Source: Saccharothrix deserti
GTDB taxonomy: Bacteria; Actinomycetota; Actinomycetes; Mycobacteriales; Pseudonocardiaceae
Direction: 5' to 3'
DNA: 64,000 nucleotides
Assembly (NCBI RefSeq): GCF_009769385.1
Contig: NZ_VKAB01000015.1
Location: 124,001-188,000, forward strand
Each line of letters opens with the position of its first letter. The stretch's first letter is position 1. The notes below the pieces were generated by a model. The model ran no database searches and was not told the DNA's origin. It saw nothing but the letters and a program-made list of their open reading frames with translations. Shown here in pieces: positions 16,156 to 25,559 of the stretch. Position numbers and translations under genes: made by a program.

Positions 16156-16977
16156 TCAGGGCTTCCGCCCGACCGCACCGAAGCTCAGGAAGTGCGCCGA
16201 GTTCTCGTCCAGGTCGTCGGGTGACTCGGGGCGCCACAGCGGCAGCCGCGCCACGCCGGGCTCGACCAGTTCGAACCCGTCGAACAACGCTTGGACCTCC
16301 TGCTTCCGGCGGTACGTCATCTCGCTGACGCCGCGGTTGTAGGTCGTCTTCGCGTCGTCCCACGCCGGGTCCCACTCGCCTTCCTCGTACCCCGCGTGCG
16401 AGATCGCCAGGAAGCTGCCGGACGGGATGGCGTCCCGGTAGTCGGCCACGATCCCGTGCGGGTCGTCGGAATCGGGGACGAAGTGCAGCAGCGCGACCAT
16501 CAGCACGCCGATCGGCCGGTCGAAGTCCAGCAGGCTCTGCACCTCGGTCGACTCCAGCACCTGCTTGGCGTCCCGCACATCGGTCTGCAGCACGTTCACC
16601 AGCTCGTTGCCGGTGAGGATCGCCCGGCTGTGCGCGACCGCGACGGGGTCCACGTCCACGTACACGACGCGGGCGTCGGGATCGGTCGACTGGGCGATCT
16701 CGTGCACGTTGCCGACCGTGGGGATGCCGGAGCCCAGGTCCAGGAACTGCCGGATGCCCTGCGACAACATGAACCGCACCGCCCGCCGCAGGAACGCGCG
16801 GTGGTTGAGGATGACGCTCTTGAGCACCGGCACGTCCGCCAGCACCTTGTCGCCCACGGCACGGTCGACGGCGAAGTTGTGCGCTCCGCCGAGCCAGTAG
16901 TCGTAGACCCGCGCGATGCTCGGGCGACCCAGGTCGATGTCGTCCGGCGCCCAGTTCGGCCGCTCCACGCTGTCCAC
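16156..16977 (-). CDS. SAM-dependent methyltransferase (DUF574 type)
   Basis: A 273-residue protein of the actinobacterial DUF574/methyltransferase family that is expanded in actinomycetes and of unknown substrate. The N-terminal DIDLGRPSIARVYDYWLGG and NHRAFLRRAVRFML are hallmark blocks. The Rossmann SAM motif is FLDLGSGIPTVGN, followed by VVYVDVDPVAVAHS (acidic residue for the SAM ribose). The C-terminal sheet ends RLPLWRPE. A GAGGAG site precedes the GTG start. It is divergent from the membrane pentapeptide-like pair. No partner gene suggests its substrate. Confidence 0.87.
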   Translation of the reverse strand: MDSVERPNWAPDDIDLGRPSIARVYDYWLGGAHNFAVDRAVGDKVLADVPVLKSVILNHRAFLRRAVRFMLSQGIRQFLDLGSGIPTVGNVHEIAQSTDPDARVVYVDVDPVAVAHSRAILTGNELVNVLQTDVRDAKQVLESTEVQSLLDFDRPIGVLMVALLHFVPDSDDPHGIVADYRDAIPSGSFLAISHAGYEEGEWDPAWDDAKTTYNRGVSEMTYRRKQEVQALFDGFELVEPGVARLPLWRPESPDDLDENSAHFLSFGAVGRKP

Positions 16978-17123
16978 CCGATTCTCTCCTCGACGTGCTG
17001 GTGTCCCACTGTTGCGGTGACCCCCACATCATGGGCCAATCCGGTGAGTTAGCACACCGGCGATTCGTCGCGAGTTCCGAATCACCCACCCCTGACCTGA
17101 TCACCGGGAAGAATGACCGCCTT

Positions 17124-18245
17124 GTGGGGTACCTGTGGATCGCGGGCGCGGTGGTCGTGGTGGTCGCGGCCGTGTTGTTGATCGTGCAACACCGGCGCAA
17201 GGGCAGCTTGCTGGCACCGACACTGACCGGGTCGATCGGCGCGTTCATGCTGGTCGCGGGCTGGTTGTTCGTGTTCGACCCCGGCGCGCCGAAGAGCGAG
17301 GCGATCAAGACCGGAGGCCTGGCGGGCGGCTCGCTGGTGGCGCTGTACGCGCTGTGGCTGAACGACCGGCGGCGGCGCACCGACGAGGAACGGCAGAAGA
17401 TCGAGGTCGCCCGGCAGAAGTTGGAGGACGCGCGGGCCGAACACGATCGGTCGCGGGTCGCCGACGAGAGGTTCGCCCGATCGGTTGAATTGCTCGGGCA
17501 CGACGCCGAGCAGGTCCGGGTTGGCGCGATGCACGCGCTGGGTGGCCTCGCGCGGTCGCGCGTCGAGTACACCCAGACCGTGCTCGACGTGCTGTGCGCG
17601 TACCTGCGGCGGCCGTTCGACGGGCGGCCCAGGGACGCGGACGGCAAGCCGAAGACCAGGGACGAACGGGAGCTGGAGGTGCGGCTCACCGCCCAGCGGT
17701 TGATCGCCGACCTGCTGCCGCGCGCCGACGACGCGGACGCGCCGCACTACAACCTGGACCTGACCAGGGCGTACCTGGAGTACTTCGACCTGTCCCGGCG
17801 TCAGGTCGGCCAACTGCTGTTGCGCTCGGCCGTCCTGGAGGAGTCGAACTCGTTCCACCACACGGTGATCCACGGCGATGCCTACTTCACCCGCACGAAC
17901 AGCGAGGGCCGGCTCCACCTGCACCACATGGTCTTCCACGGCGGGGCCTGGTTCAGCGGGCTCACGTGCACCAAGACGACCGATTACACCGACACGAAGT
18001 TCCTCGGCCCGAACAAGTTCGCCGAAGCGGCGTTCACCGGCCGGGTGAGCTTCGAGGGCTGCGAGTTCGCCGAGCCCATCGACTTCCAGAACACCAGGTT
18101 CAGCGCCGGCGTGAACCTCGACCTGGGGAAACCCGCCGTCGCGCGCACGTACGGCATGTACGTGTCGCTGGACCACGAGAACACCCTGCCCGACGGTTGG
18201 GTCGTGGAGCGCCGCACCGACGGCACCGGACTGGTCAGGAGCTGA
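17124..18245 (+). CDS. Membrane protein with HEAT-like segment and pentapeptide-type C-terminus (copy 1)
   Basis: A 373-residue protein with two N-terminal membrane helices (YLWIAGAVVVVVAAVLLIV and a second near residue 50), a KTGGLAGGSLVALYALWLNDRRRRT junction and a charged coiled-coil. A cytosolic module follows, DERFARSVELLGHDAEQVRVGAMHALGGL, common in actinobacterial pentapeptide-repeat proteins. The C-terminal third has regularly spaced Phe/Gly pairs (VFHGGAWFSG, FAEAAFTGRVSFEGCEF) that fit a right-handed beta-helix of degenerate pentapeptide repeats. The GTG at 17124 is favoured because upstream sequence belongs to the divergent promoter region. A paralogue follows after a single base. 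Function unknown. Confidence 0.7.
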   Translation: MGYLWIAGAVVVVVAAVLLIVQHRRKGSLLAPTLTGSIGAFMLVAGWLFVFDPGAPKSEAIKTGGLAGGSLVALYALWLNDRRRRTDEERQKIEVARQKLEDARAEHDRSRVADERFARSVELLGHDAEQVRVGAMHALGGLARSRVEYTQTVLDVLCAYLRRPFDGRPRDADGKPKTRDERELEVRLTAQRLIADLLPRADDADAPHYNLDLTRAYLEYFDLSRRQVGQLLLRSAVLEESNSFHHTVIHGDAYFTRTNSEGRLHLHHMVFHGGAWFSGLTCTKTTDYTDTKFLGPNKFAEAAFTGRVSFEGCEFAEPIDFQNTRFSAGVNLDLGKPAVARTYGMYVSLDHENTLPDGWVVERRTDGTGLVRS

Positions 18246-18246
18246 C

Positions 18247-19233
18247 GTGCGCGGACGCGGGTTGCTGGCGGCGAGCGTGCTCGCCGCGATCCTGGTGACG
18301 GTGGCGACGACGACGATCCTGCTGCTCGTCGACCCGAAGCAGCCGAAGGCGGAGGCGATCAAGACCGGCGGGCTGGCCGGCGGCGCGGTCGTCGCGCTGT
18401 ACGCGCTGTGGCTCAACGACCGGCGGCGGCGCACCGAGGAGGCGCGGCACGAGTTGGAGAGCGATCGGCTGGGTCTGGAGAGCGAGAAGGTCGCCGACGA
18501 GCGGTTCGCGCGTGCCGTCGAACTGCTGGGCAACGAGGCCGACCAGGTCCGGGTGGGTGCGATGCACGTGCTGGCCGGGCTGGCGCACACCACGCCGAGG
18601 TACAAGCAGACCGTGCTGAGCGTGCTGTGCGCGTACCTGCGGCGGCCGTTCGAACACCCGTCGCTGGGGAAGAAGGCCGATGATCCGGACCAGGCCTACT
18701 TCAAGGAGGTCCCCCCGGAGATCCCGCCGGAGCAGGACCAGGAGATGACGGTCCGGATGACCGCGCAGCGGCTCATCACGGACATGCTGCCGTGGGGCAG
18801 CGACCCGGACGAGACCCAGTACAACCTCGACCTGACCGGGGCGAAGCTCGTGCACTTCCGGCTGGAGGGCCGCCGGTTCGGCCGGCTCGTCGCCCGGCGG
18901 ACCCAGTTCTACGGGATCACCGCGTTCCGCGAGATCGTGCTCAGCAAGCCCGCGCTGTTCTCCGGCGCCACGTTCCACGGCCGGGTGGACTTCCGGGACG
19001 GGAAGTTCAACGGCGGCATCTCGTTCCAGGACGTCACGTTCGAGCGTGAGCTCAACCTCACCGGCACGTCAGTCGGCACGTTCCTGCACGTCACGCCGGA
19101 ACCACCGGCACAGCAGGTCGGCGAGCTCGAAGTGCTGGCGGGAACGGGTTTCCGCAACGACCCGACGGGCTGGCGGCTGACCGGCGACGGACAGGCCCCC
19201 GCCGGCCTCGACGACCACGTCCAGCAGGACTGA
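18247..19233 (+). CDS. Membrane protein with HEAT-like segment and pentapeptide-type C-terminus (copy 2)
   Basis: A 328-residue paralogue of the preceding gene with the same order: one N-terminal membrane helix, KTGGLAGGAVVALYALWLNDRRRRT, a coiled-coil, DERFARAVELLGNEADQVRVGAM, VLCAYLRRPFE, an extra acidic Pro-rich insert (VPPEIPPEQDQEM), and a beta-helix-like C-terminus (ATFHGRVDFRDGKFNGGISF). The GTG start is one base after the upstream stop, with AGGAGC as ribosome site, so the two are co-translated and may form a hetero-oligomer. Copy 2 lost one N-terminal helix relative to copy 1. The function is unknown; a repeat element follows directly. Confidence 0.72.
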   Translation: MRGRGLLAASVLAAILVTVATTTILLLVDPKQPKAEAIKTGGLAGGAVVALYALWLNDRRRRTEEARHELESDRLGLESEKVADERFARAVELLGNEADQVRVGAMHVLAGLAHTTPRYKQTVLSVLCAYLRRPFEHPSLGKKADDPDQAYFKEVPPEIPPEQDQEMTVRMTAQRLITDMLPWGSDPDETQYNLDLTGAKLVHFRLEGRRFGRLVARRTQFYGITAFREIVLSKPALFSGATFHGRVDFRDGKFNGGISFQDVTFERELNLTGTSVGTFLHVTPEPPAQQVGELEVLAGTGFRNDPTGWRLTGDGQAPAGLDDHVQQD

Positions 19234-19235
19234 CG

Positions 19236-19338
19236 TCGGGAAATCAGGCGCGAGCGGCCTGCCCGCCGCGGAGCGGCACCATGGGGTACAGCCGGGCGAC
19301 CGAGCCCACGACCGCCGGAGGCGGCGCAATCCAACGCA
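19236..19338 (+). repeat. Interspersed intergenic repeat, copy A (right half only)
   Basis: This segment matches 58767-58867 almost base for base over its first 73 positions (for example TCAGGCGCGA, CCGCCGCGGAGCGGCACC and ATGGGG.ACAGCCGGGCGACC), then diverges partly before a shared CAAT.CAACGC end. It lacks the left arm, so the large hairpin of the full element cannot form. It begins 3 bp after the stop of the second pentapeptide-like gene and ends 25 bp before the aldo/keto reductase start. Confidence 0.8.
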
Positions 19339-19362
19339 ATCCAACAGAGAGGTACGTCAAAG

Positions 19363-20208
19363 ATGCTGACTCGCCGAATCGGAGGAGTCGAGGTCAGCGC
19401 CATCGGCCTGGGCGCGATGCCGATGTCGCTGCAGGGCCGCCCCGACCGCGACCGGTCGATCGAGACGATCCGCACCGCGCTCGACAAGGGCGTGACCCTG
19501 ATCGACACGGCGGACGCGTACTCGGCCGACGACAGCGACTTCGGGCACAACGAAGAGCTGATCGCCGAGGCCCTGAAGGGTGTCGACGGCGTCATGGTCG
19601 CCACCAAGGGCGGCCACACCCGCACGCCCGGCGGCGGCTGGGACGTCGACGGGCGCCCCGAGTACGTCAAGGCCGCGTGCGAGGCGTCGCTGCGCAGGCT
19701 GGGCGTGGACGCGATCGACCTGTACCAGTTCCACCGGCCGGACCCGGCGGTGCCGACCGCCGAATCGGTCGGCGCGCTGGTCGAACTGCTGGACGAGGGC
19801 AAGATCAAGCTGGCGGGCGTGTCGAACTTCAACCCGGCGCAGATCCGGGAGGCGAACGAGATCCTGGGCGGCCGGCTGGCGAGCGTGCAGAACCAGTTCT
19901 CGCCCGCGTTCCGGTCCAGCGAGCCGGAGCTGGAGCTGTGCGCCGAGCTGGACATCGCGTTCCTGCCGTGGAGCCCGCTGGGTGGCATGAGCGCGGCCGG
20001 CGAGCTGGGCGAGCGGTTCACCGCGTTCGCCGAGGTCGGCCGGGCGCACGGGGTCAGCCCGCAGCAGGTGTGCCTGGCGTGGATGCTCGCCAAGGCGCCG
20101 CAGGTCGTGCCGATCCCCGGTTCGTCGCGGCCGGCGAGCATCGGTGATTCGGCCGACGCCGTGCACCTGGTGCTGTCGGAGGAGGAGATGAAGCGCCTGG
20201 ACGGGTGA
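19363..20208 (+). CDS. Aldo/keto reductase
   Basis: A 281-residue NADPH-dependent TIM-barrel oxidoreductase. The catalytic tetrad is recognisable: Asp and Tyr in DTADAYSAD (about residues 47-55), Lys in VMVATKGG and His in YQFHRPDP. The cofactor-binding end shows VPIPGSSRPASIGD, the usual K/R-rich NADP pocket. Family members reduce or oxidise sugars, ketones or steroid-like compounds, and no substrate can be named. GAGAGG lies upstream of the ATG. It is the only gene downstream of repeat copy A, so its promoter region has been reshaped by that element. Confidence 0.9.
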   Translation: MLTRRIGGVEVSAIGLGAMPMSLQGRPDRDRSIETIRTALDKGVTLIDTADAYSADDSDFGHNEELIAEALKGVDGVMVATKGGHTRTPGGGWDVDGRPEYVKAACEASLRRLGVDAIDLYQFHRPDPAVPTAESVGALVELLDEGKIKLAGVSNFNPAQIREANEILGGRLASVQNQFSPAFRSSEPELELCAELDIAFLPWSPLGGMSAAGELGERFTAFAEVGRAHGVSPQQVCLAWMLAKAPQVVPIPGSSRPASIGDSADAVHLVLSEEEMKRLDG

Positions 20209-20291
20209 CACCACCCCGGATGCGAGCAGGTCCGAATGGTCAGACGATCTAGACCATAAGTACCAGCATCGCCGACCGAATGGGGGCGTCA

Positions 20292-21104
20292 ATGGCGACG
20301 CACACCCGTCTGCGCACCTTGATAGCTGAACTGGGTGCTTTGACGATCACGATGGCGATCATCCAGGTGCCCGTCGCCGAGGCGCTGCCCGAGGGTTCAG
20401 CGGACCACTACGCGGGCTCGCAGATCGCCGACCACGAGGGCTGGGGCCGTATCGCACAGTCCCGGCCCGCACGCCAGGAGTCCGTGCCCGGTATGGACGT
20501 CAGCAGCCATCAGGGTGACGTCGATTGGGCGAAGGCGTGGGCGGACGGCGCGCGGTTCGCCTACGTCAAGGCGACCGAGGGCACCGGGTACCGCAACCCG
20601 AAGTTCGCGCAGCAGTACAACGGCTCGTACCACATCGGCATGATCCGCGGGGCGTACCACTTCGCGTTGCCGGACCGGTCGGACGGCGCGACGCAGGCCG
20701 ACTTCTTCGCGTTCAACGGCGGGGGCTGGTCGGGAGACGGCGTCACGCTGCCCGGCGCGGTGGACATGGAGTACAACCCGTACGGCGACACGTGCTACGG
20801 CCTGGACCAGGCCGAGATGGGTGCGTGGGTGCGGGCGTTCAGCGACCGGCTGGTCGCGCGGACCGGCCGTTACCCGGTGATCTACACGTCCACGAGCTGG
20901 TGGAACAGGTGCGTCGGCGACGCGGACCGCTTCGGCGCCACGAGCCCGTTGTGGGTGGCGCACTACGCCGACGTGCTCGGTCCGCTGCCGCACGGGTGGG
21001 ACTACCACTCGATCTGGCAGTGGCAGGCGGCCGGGCTGTTCCCCGGTGATCAGAACCTGTTCAACGGCTCCTACGACCGCCTCCGGGCCCTCGCCACCGG
21101 CTGA
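20292..21104 (+). CDS. Secreted GH25 lysozyme (muramidase)
   Basis: A 270-residue exported peptidoglycan hydrolase cleaving the MurNAc-GlcNAc bond. The N-terminal hydrophobic segment LIAELGALTITMAIIQVPVAEA is a probable Sec signal. The GH25 barrel follows with GMDVSSHQGDVDW (catalytic Asp near residue 69), FAYVKATEG, GAYHFA, the DMEYNPYG acidic pair and a final WQW segment near HSIWQWQ. Two cysteines (DTCYG, NRCVG) could form the disulfide seen in the family. The ATG at 20292 is preferred over 20280 because GGGGG precedes it. A strong terminator follows 5 bp after the stop. Confidence 0.92.
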   Translation: MATHTRLRTLIAELGALTITMAIIQVPVAEALPEGSADHYAGSQIADHEGWGRIAQSRPARQESVPGMDVSSHQGDVDWAKAWADGARFAYVKATEGTGYRNPKFAQQYNGSYHIGMIRGAYHFALPDRSDGATQADFFAFNGGGWSGDGVTLPGAVDMEYNPYGDTCYGLDQAEMGAWVRAFSDRLVARTGRYPVIYTSTSWWNRCVGDADRFGATSPLWVAHYADVLGPLPHGWDYHSIWQWQAAGLFPGDQNLFNGSYDRLRALATG

Positions 21105-21109
21105 CCGTC

Positions 21110-21146
21110 GTGGTCGGTCGGGGAGTCGCGCTCCCCGACCGACCAC
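21110..21146. terminator. Bidirectional hairpin between lysozyme and purL
   Basis: A perfect 16-bp stem (GTGGTCGGTCGGGGAG and its complement) with loop TCGCG sits in the 49-bp gap between the convergent stops of the GH25 gene and purL, the expected place for a shared terminator. Confidence 0.85.
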
Positions 21147-21153
21147 CTCGGAC

Positions 21154-23436
21154 TCAGTCGAACAGAGCCGGGAGGGTGCCCTCCCAGGCCTCGCGCAGCT
21201 CGGTCAGCGGCAGCCGGCCCAGGTCCTGGATCTCCAGCGCCTCGGACTCCGGGTCCACCACGCCGACCTTGCGCCACGGCAGGCCGCGCGCGGTGCACAT
21301 GTCGGTGAAGCGCAGTTCCTCCGTGCGCGGCACGGCCACCAGCACGCGGGCCGTCGACTCGCTGAACAGCTCGGTGAACTTCTCGCCCTCGAGGAACACC
21401 CGCGCGCCGACCTCGCCGATCAGGCACGTCTCCACCAGCGCCTGCGCCAGACCGCCGTCGGACAGGTCGTGCGCGGCGGACAGCATGCCGTCGCGCGAAC
21501 CCGCCACCAGCACCTCGCCCAGCAGCTTCTCGCGCTGGAGGTCCACCTTCGGCGGCAGACCGCCCAGGTGACCGTGCACGACGTGCGCCCACTCCGAGCC
21601 GCCGAACTCCTCGCGCGTCTCGCCGAGCAGCAACAGCGTCTCGCCCGCCTCCGCGCCGATCCCGGTCGGGATCCGGCGGCGGACGTCGTCGATCACGCCC
21701 AGCACGCCCACCACCGGCGTCGGCAGGATCGCCGTGGCGCCGGTCTGGTTGTAGAAGCTGACGTTGCCGCCGGTCACCGGGATGCCCAGCTCGACGCAAC
21801 CGTCCGCGAGCCCCTTCACGGCCTGCTCGAACTGCCACATCACCGCCGGGTCCTCCGGCGAGCCGAAGTTCAGGCAGTTGGTGACCGCGACCGGCGTCGC
21901 ACCCGTCGTCGCCACGTTCCGGTACGCCTCGGCCAACGCCAGCTGCGCGCCCGCGTACGGGTCCAGCTTGGCGTAGCGGCCGTTGCAGTCCGTGGACAGC
22001 GCCACGCCCCGGTTGGTCGTCTCGTCGATGCGGATCATGCCCGAGTCGGCCGGCTGCGCGAGCACCGTGCCACCGCGCACGTACCGGTCGTACTGCTGGG
22101 TGACCCACCGCTTCGACGCCAGGTTCGGCGACGCGGCCATGGTCTTGACCAGGTCGAGCAGCTCGTCGTCCGCGGGCTTGGCCAGCTTGTCCGGGGTGTC
22201 GGCCTGCAGCGCGTCCTGGTCGGCCGGGCGCTCGATCGGCCGGTGGTACACCGGGCCCTCGTGCGCGACGGTGCGCGGCGGCACGTCCAGCACGACCTCG
22301 TCGTGCCAGGTGATGACCAGCCGGTCGCCCTCGGTGACCTCACCGATCTCGGTGGCGATGACGTCCCACTTCGCGCAGACCGCCATGAACGCGTCCAGGT
22401 CCTCGGGCCGCACGACCGCGCACATGCGCTCCTGCGACTCGCTGGACAGGACCTCCGCCGGCGTCATGCCCGACGCCCGCAGCGGCACCCGGTCCAGGTA
22501 GACGTGCATACCGCCGTCACCGGCGCTGGCCAGCTCAGACGTCGCGCACGCCAGGCCCGCGCCGCCGAGGTCCTGGATGCCGACCACGATGCGCTCGGCG
22601 AACAGCTCCAGGCAGCACTCGATCAGCACCTTCTCGGTGAACGGGTCGCCCACCTGCACGCTCGGCAGCTTCTTGCGCTTGCCCGCTCCGGCCGAGTCGT
22701 CGAACGTCTCGCTGGCCAGCACGGACACGCCGCCGATGCCGTCCAGGCCGGTGCGCGCGCCGAACAGGATGACCTTGTTGCCGGCGCCCGAGGCGTGCGC
22801 CAGGTGCAGGTCCTCGACCCGCATCGCACCCACGCACAGGGCGTTGACCAGCGGGTTCCCCGCGTACGTGGCGTCGAACACGACCTCGCCGCCGATGTTC
22901 GGCAGGCCCAGGCAGTTGCCGTAGCCGCCGACGCCGGCCACGATGCCCGGCAGCACGCGGCGGGTGTCCGGCGCGTCGGCCGGCCCGAACCGCAGCGGGT
23001 CCATCACGGCCAGCGGACGTGCGCCCATCGCCAGGATGTCGCGCACGATGCCGCCCACGCCCGTCGCCGCGCCCTGGTACGGCTCGACGTACGACGGGTG
23101 GTTGTGGCTCTCGGCCTTGAACGTGATCGCCCAGCCGTCACCGATGTCGACCACGCCCGCGTTCTCGCCGATGCCCGCGAGCATCTTCGAGCGCATCTCG
23201 TCGGTCGTGGTGTCGGTGAAGTACTTCAGGTGCACCTTGGACGACTTGTAGGAGCAGTGCTCGCTCCACATCACCGAGTACATGGCCAGCTCGGCGTCCG
23301 TGGGGCGGCGGCCCAGGATGTCCTTGATGCGGGCGTACTCGTCGTCCTTCAGGCCCAGCTCCTTGTAGGGCTGGTCCTGGTCGGGCGTGCTCTCCGCGTT
23401 CTTGACGGTGTCGGTTTTGACCATTTCGGCGTTCAC
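21154..23436 (-). CDS. purL: Phosphoribosylformylglycinamidine synthase, large subunit PurL
   Basis: The synthetase subunit of FGAM synthase: it converts FGAR to FGAM with ATP and ammonia supplied by PurQ. At 760 residues it is the 'small' PurL lacking its own PurS-like and glutaminase domains, which matches separate purS and purQ genes upstream. Visible blocks include the [15 protein letters not shown] segment, [13 protein letters not shown]-type glycine loops, a second half with [15 protein letters not shown], and [13 protein letters not shown]. The GTG start overlaps the purQ stop by 4 bp, so the subunits are coupled. The gene ends 8 bp from a strong bidirectional hairpin. Confidence 0.97.
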   Translation of the reverse strand: MNAEMVKTDTVKNAESTPDQDQPYKELGLKDDEYARIKDILGRRPTDAELAMYSVMWSEHCSYKSSKVHLKYFTDTTTDEMRSKMLAGIGENAGVVDIGDGWAITFKAESHNHPSYVEPYQGAATGVGGIVRDILAMGARPLAVMDPLRFGPADAPDTRRVLPGIVAGVGGYGNCLGLPNIGGEVVFDATYAGNPLVNALCVGAMRVEDLHLAHASGAGNKVILFGARTGLDGIGGVSVLASETFDDSAGAGKRKKLPSVQVGDPFTEKVLIECCLELFAERIVVGIQDLGGAGLACATSELASAGDGGMHVYLDRVPLRASGMTPAEVLSSESQERMCAVVRPEDLDAFMAVCAKWDVIATEIGEVTEGDRLVITWHDEVVLDVPPRTVAHEGPVYHRPIERPADQDALQADTPDKLAKPADDELLDLVKTMAASPNLASKRWVTQQYDRYVRGGTVLAQPADSGMIRIDETTNRGVALSTDCNGRYAKLDPYAGAQLALAEAYRNVATTGATPVAVTNCLNFGSPEDPAVMWQFEQAVKGLADGCVELGIPVTGGNVSFYNQTGATAILPTPVVGVLGVIDDVRRRIPTGIGAEAGETLLLLGETREEFGGSEWAHVVHGHLGGLPPKVDLQREKLLGEVLVAGSRDGMLSAAHDLSDGGLAQALVETCLIGEVGARVFLEGEKFTELFSESTARVLVAVPRTEELRFTDMCTARGLPWRKVGVVDPESEALEIQDLGRLPLTELREAWEGTLPALFD

Positions 23437-24104
23437 GCCGTCACCACCGAGTCGACGAGGGACAGGAACATGCCGAGGCCGTCGTCGGTCGGCCCGGTGA
23501 GCGCGTCGATGGCGTGCTCGGGGTGCGGCATCAGGCCGACGACCCGGCCGTTGGCGCTGGTGATGCCCGCGATGTCGTTGCGCGAGCCGTTCGGGTTCTC
23601 GCCGACGTAGCGGAAGACGACCCGGCCCTCGCCCTCGAGCTCGTCCAGGGTGGACCGGTCGGCCTGGTAGCCGCCCTCACCGGACTTGAGCGGGACGAGG
23701 ATCTCCGCGCCCTTGTCGTACCGGCTGGTCCAGGCGGTCTCGTTGTTCTCGACCTTCAGCCACTGGTCGCGGCACACGAAGTGCAGCTTGTGGTTGCGGA
23801 TGAGCGCGCCGGGCAGCAGGTGGGCCTCGCACAGGATCTGGAAGCCGTTGCAGATGCCGAGGACCGGCATGCCCTTCTTCGCCGCGTCGACCACTTCCTG
23901 CATGACCGGGGCGAACCGGGCGATCGCGCCGCAGCGCAGGTAGTCGCCGTAGGAGAACCCACCGGGCACGATGACCGCGTCGACGTTCTTCAGGTCGTGG
24001 TCGGCGTGCCAGAGGCTGACCGCTTCCCCACCCGCGTACCGCACCGCGCGGGCCGCGTCGACGTCGTCCAGCGTGCCGGGGAACGTGATGACCCCGACCC
24101 TCAT
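23433..24104 (-). CDS. purQ: FGAM synthase glutaminase subunit PurQ
   Basis: A 223-residue class I (triad) glutamine amidotransferase that feeds ammonia to PurL. The nucleophile elbow [12 protein letters not shown] carries the catalytic Cys (near residue 87), and the His-Glu pair is in MPHPEHAID close to the C-terminus. The N-terminus [19 protein letters not shown] is typical. The gene overlaps purS and purL by 4 bp at either end, forming a tightly coupled purS-purQ-purL operon on the minus strand. Confidence 0.97.
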   Translation of the reverse strand: MRVGVITFPGTLDDVDAARAVRYAGGEAVSLWHADHDLKNVDAVIVPGGFSYGDYLRCGAIARFAPVMQEVVDAAKKGMPVLGICNGFQILCEAHLLPGALIRNHKLHFVCRDQWLKVENNETAWTSRYDKGAEILVPLKSGEGGYQADRSTLDELEGEGRVVFRYVGENPNGSRNDIAGITSANGRVVGLMPHPEHAIDALTGPTDDGLGMFLSLVDSVVTA

Positions 24105-24340
24105 GCCTCTACCCGCCTCACGACCCAGTCCTCGATCACGGGGTTGGCGAGGAAGGTCTCGGCGATCTTGGCGAGCGTGGCGTCGTCGACGTCGTCGGCG
24201 ACCTCCAGCTCGAAGTGCTTGCCCTGGCGGACACTGGTGATTCCGTCGAACCCGAGACGGGGCAGCGCGTTGGCCACCGCCTGTCCTTGCGGGTCGAGGA
24301 TTTCGGGCTTCGGCATGACGTCGACGACGACTCGGGCCAC
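24101..24340 (-). CDS. purS: FGAM synthase subunit PurS
   Basis: A 79-residue alpha/beta subunit needed to assemble PurL and PurQ and to channel ammonia. [19 protein letters not shown] is the family N-terminus, and [12 protein letters not shown] forms the second strand. The GTG at 24340 is chosen because GGAG lies 8 bases upstream and the length then matches other PurS proteins; a TTG at 24355 would overlap that site. It is the first gene of purSQL and shares a 197-bp divergent intergenic region with the epimerase gene at 24538. Confidence 0.95.
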   Translation of the reverse strand: MARVVVDVMPKPEILDPQGQAVANALPRLGFDGITSVRQGKHFELEVADDVDDATLAKIAETFLANPVIEDWVVRRVEA

Positions 24341-24537
24341 GACAGGCTGCTCCAAGCTAGGAGGACTGCGGTACTCAGAGAGCCTACCTGACCTGGGTGT
24401 TCATCAACTTCACAGGTGGCGGCCAACACCTGTTCGGACAGTCGGCGGCCGTGCTCGCGCCTTTCCGGGCAAGTCAGGGCGTTCGCTGTGGGCGGACGCG
24501 GTGGCGGGCCGGTACTTGGGCACGCAGTGTGGGGATC

Positions 24538-25509
24538 ATGCGCATCCTGGTGCTCGGTGGCACGGTTTTCCTCAGCAAGGCGACGGCCGCCGAGGCGGTC
24601 AGGCGTGGGCACGAGGTGGTGTGCGCGGCGCGTGGGGAGTCCGGCGGGGTCCCGGAGGGGGCCGAGCACGTCGCTGTCGACCGGAACGTCGGGCTCGGGC
24701 CGCTGGAAGGTTCGCACTTCGACGCGGTCGTGGACGTGGCGAAGATGTCGGTCACCTGGGTCCGCCAGGCGCTGAGATCGATCACCGCCGACCACTGGGC
24801 GTTCGTCTCCAGCTGCTCCGTCTACGCCGACCACTCCACCGCCGGCACCACGGCCACGCTCGACCCGCTCGAGGACGACCCCGACGCGCCGATGTCCCCC
24901 GACCGCTACGGCGCGGTCAAGGTGGCCAGTGAGAACGCCATCCGCGACGCCGCCGAAGACCGGGCCTTCATCGTCCGCGCGGGCCTCATCACCGGCCCCG
25001 GCGACCCGAGTGACCGGTTCGGCTACTGGCCCAACCGGCTGTCCCTGGGCGGCCGGGTCGCCGTCCCGGACGTGCCCGACCAGCCCGCCCAGCACATCGA
25101 CGTCCGCGACCTCGCCACCTGGATCGTGGACGCGGCCGAGCAGCGCGTCACCGGCACCTTCGACACCATCGGACCGGCCAACCCGTTGTCCCTGGTCATC
25201 GGCGAGATCGCGGGTGCGGTGGCGCCGCAGGGCACCGAGCTCGTCCGCATCCCCGAGCCCGTCCTCCAGCGGCACGAGGTCACGCCGTGGGTCGGGCCGC
25301 GTTCGCTGCCGCTGTGGCTGCCGCCGACCCACCGGGCGATGATGTTCCGCGACGCCGGCCCCGCGCTCGCCGCCGGTCTGCGCGTCCGCCCCACGGCCGA
25401 AACGGCGCTGGACGCGCTGGAGTACGAACGGTCCCTCGGCCTGGACCGCACCCGACGCGCGGGACTGCCGCCGGACGTCGAAGACGCGCTGCTCCAAGCC
25501 GTGAGCTGA
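24538..25509 (+). CDS. NAD-dependent epimerase/reductase family protein
   Basis: A 323-residue extended short-chain dehydrogenase. The nucleotide loop is MRILVLGGTVFLSKATA, with Arg in VCAARGES expected to contact an adenosine phosphate. VSSCSVYAD and RYGAVKVASE give the Ser and the Y-x-x-x-K catalytic pair. The C-terminal half binds the unknown substrate (HIDVRDLATWIVDA is the typical 'RDVA' block). GGGGATC precedes the ATG at 24538; a longer start at 24397 is rejected because that stretch lies in the purS promoter region. An MBL hydrolase gene follows by 50 bp and may be co-transcribed. Confidence 0.85.
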   Translation: MRILVLGGTVFLSKATAAEAVRRGHEVVCAARGESGGVPEGAEHVAVDRNVGLGPLEGSHFDAVVDVAKMSVTWVRQALRSITADHWAFVSSCSVYADHSTAGTTATLDPLEDDPDAPMSPDRYGAVKVASENAIRDAAEDRAFIVRAGLITGPGDPSDRFGYWPNRLSLGGRVAVPDVPDQPAQHIDVRDLATWIVDAAEQRVTGTFDTIGPANPLSLVIGEIAGAVAPQGTELVRIPEPVLQRHEVTPWVGPRSLPLWLPPTHRAMMFRDAGPALAAGLRVRPTAETALDALEYERSLGLDRTRRAGLPPDVEDALLQAVS

Positions 25510-25559
25510 GCACCCGGGCGTGAACCGGAGTAGAACGGTCGCCAGAGGAGAGGAGCCCC

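Noticed and set aside
20220-20291. c-di-AMP-type riboswitch upstream of the lysozyme gene
   Set aside because: Only about 80 bp separate the genes and no matching fold is visible; the ATGGTC/GACCAT inverted repeat there is too short to support more than a weak operator guess.
21046-23610. An 854-codon plus-strand frame opposite purL
   Set aside because: Antisense shadow; purL is intact and the shadow has no recognisable domain or ribosome site.
24341-24537. Specific -35/-10 promoter for purS
   Set aside because: TTGATG and TAGGCT can be found with 15-bp spacing but the match is weak; I could not separate it from chance in this GC content.
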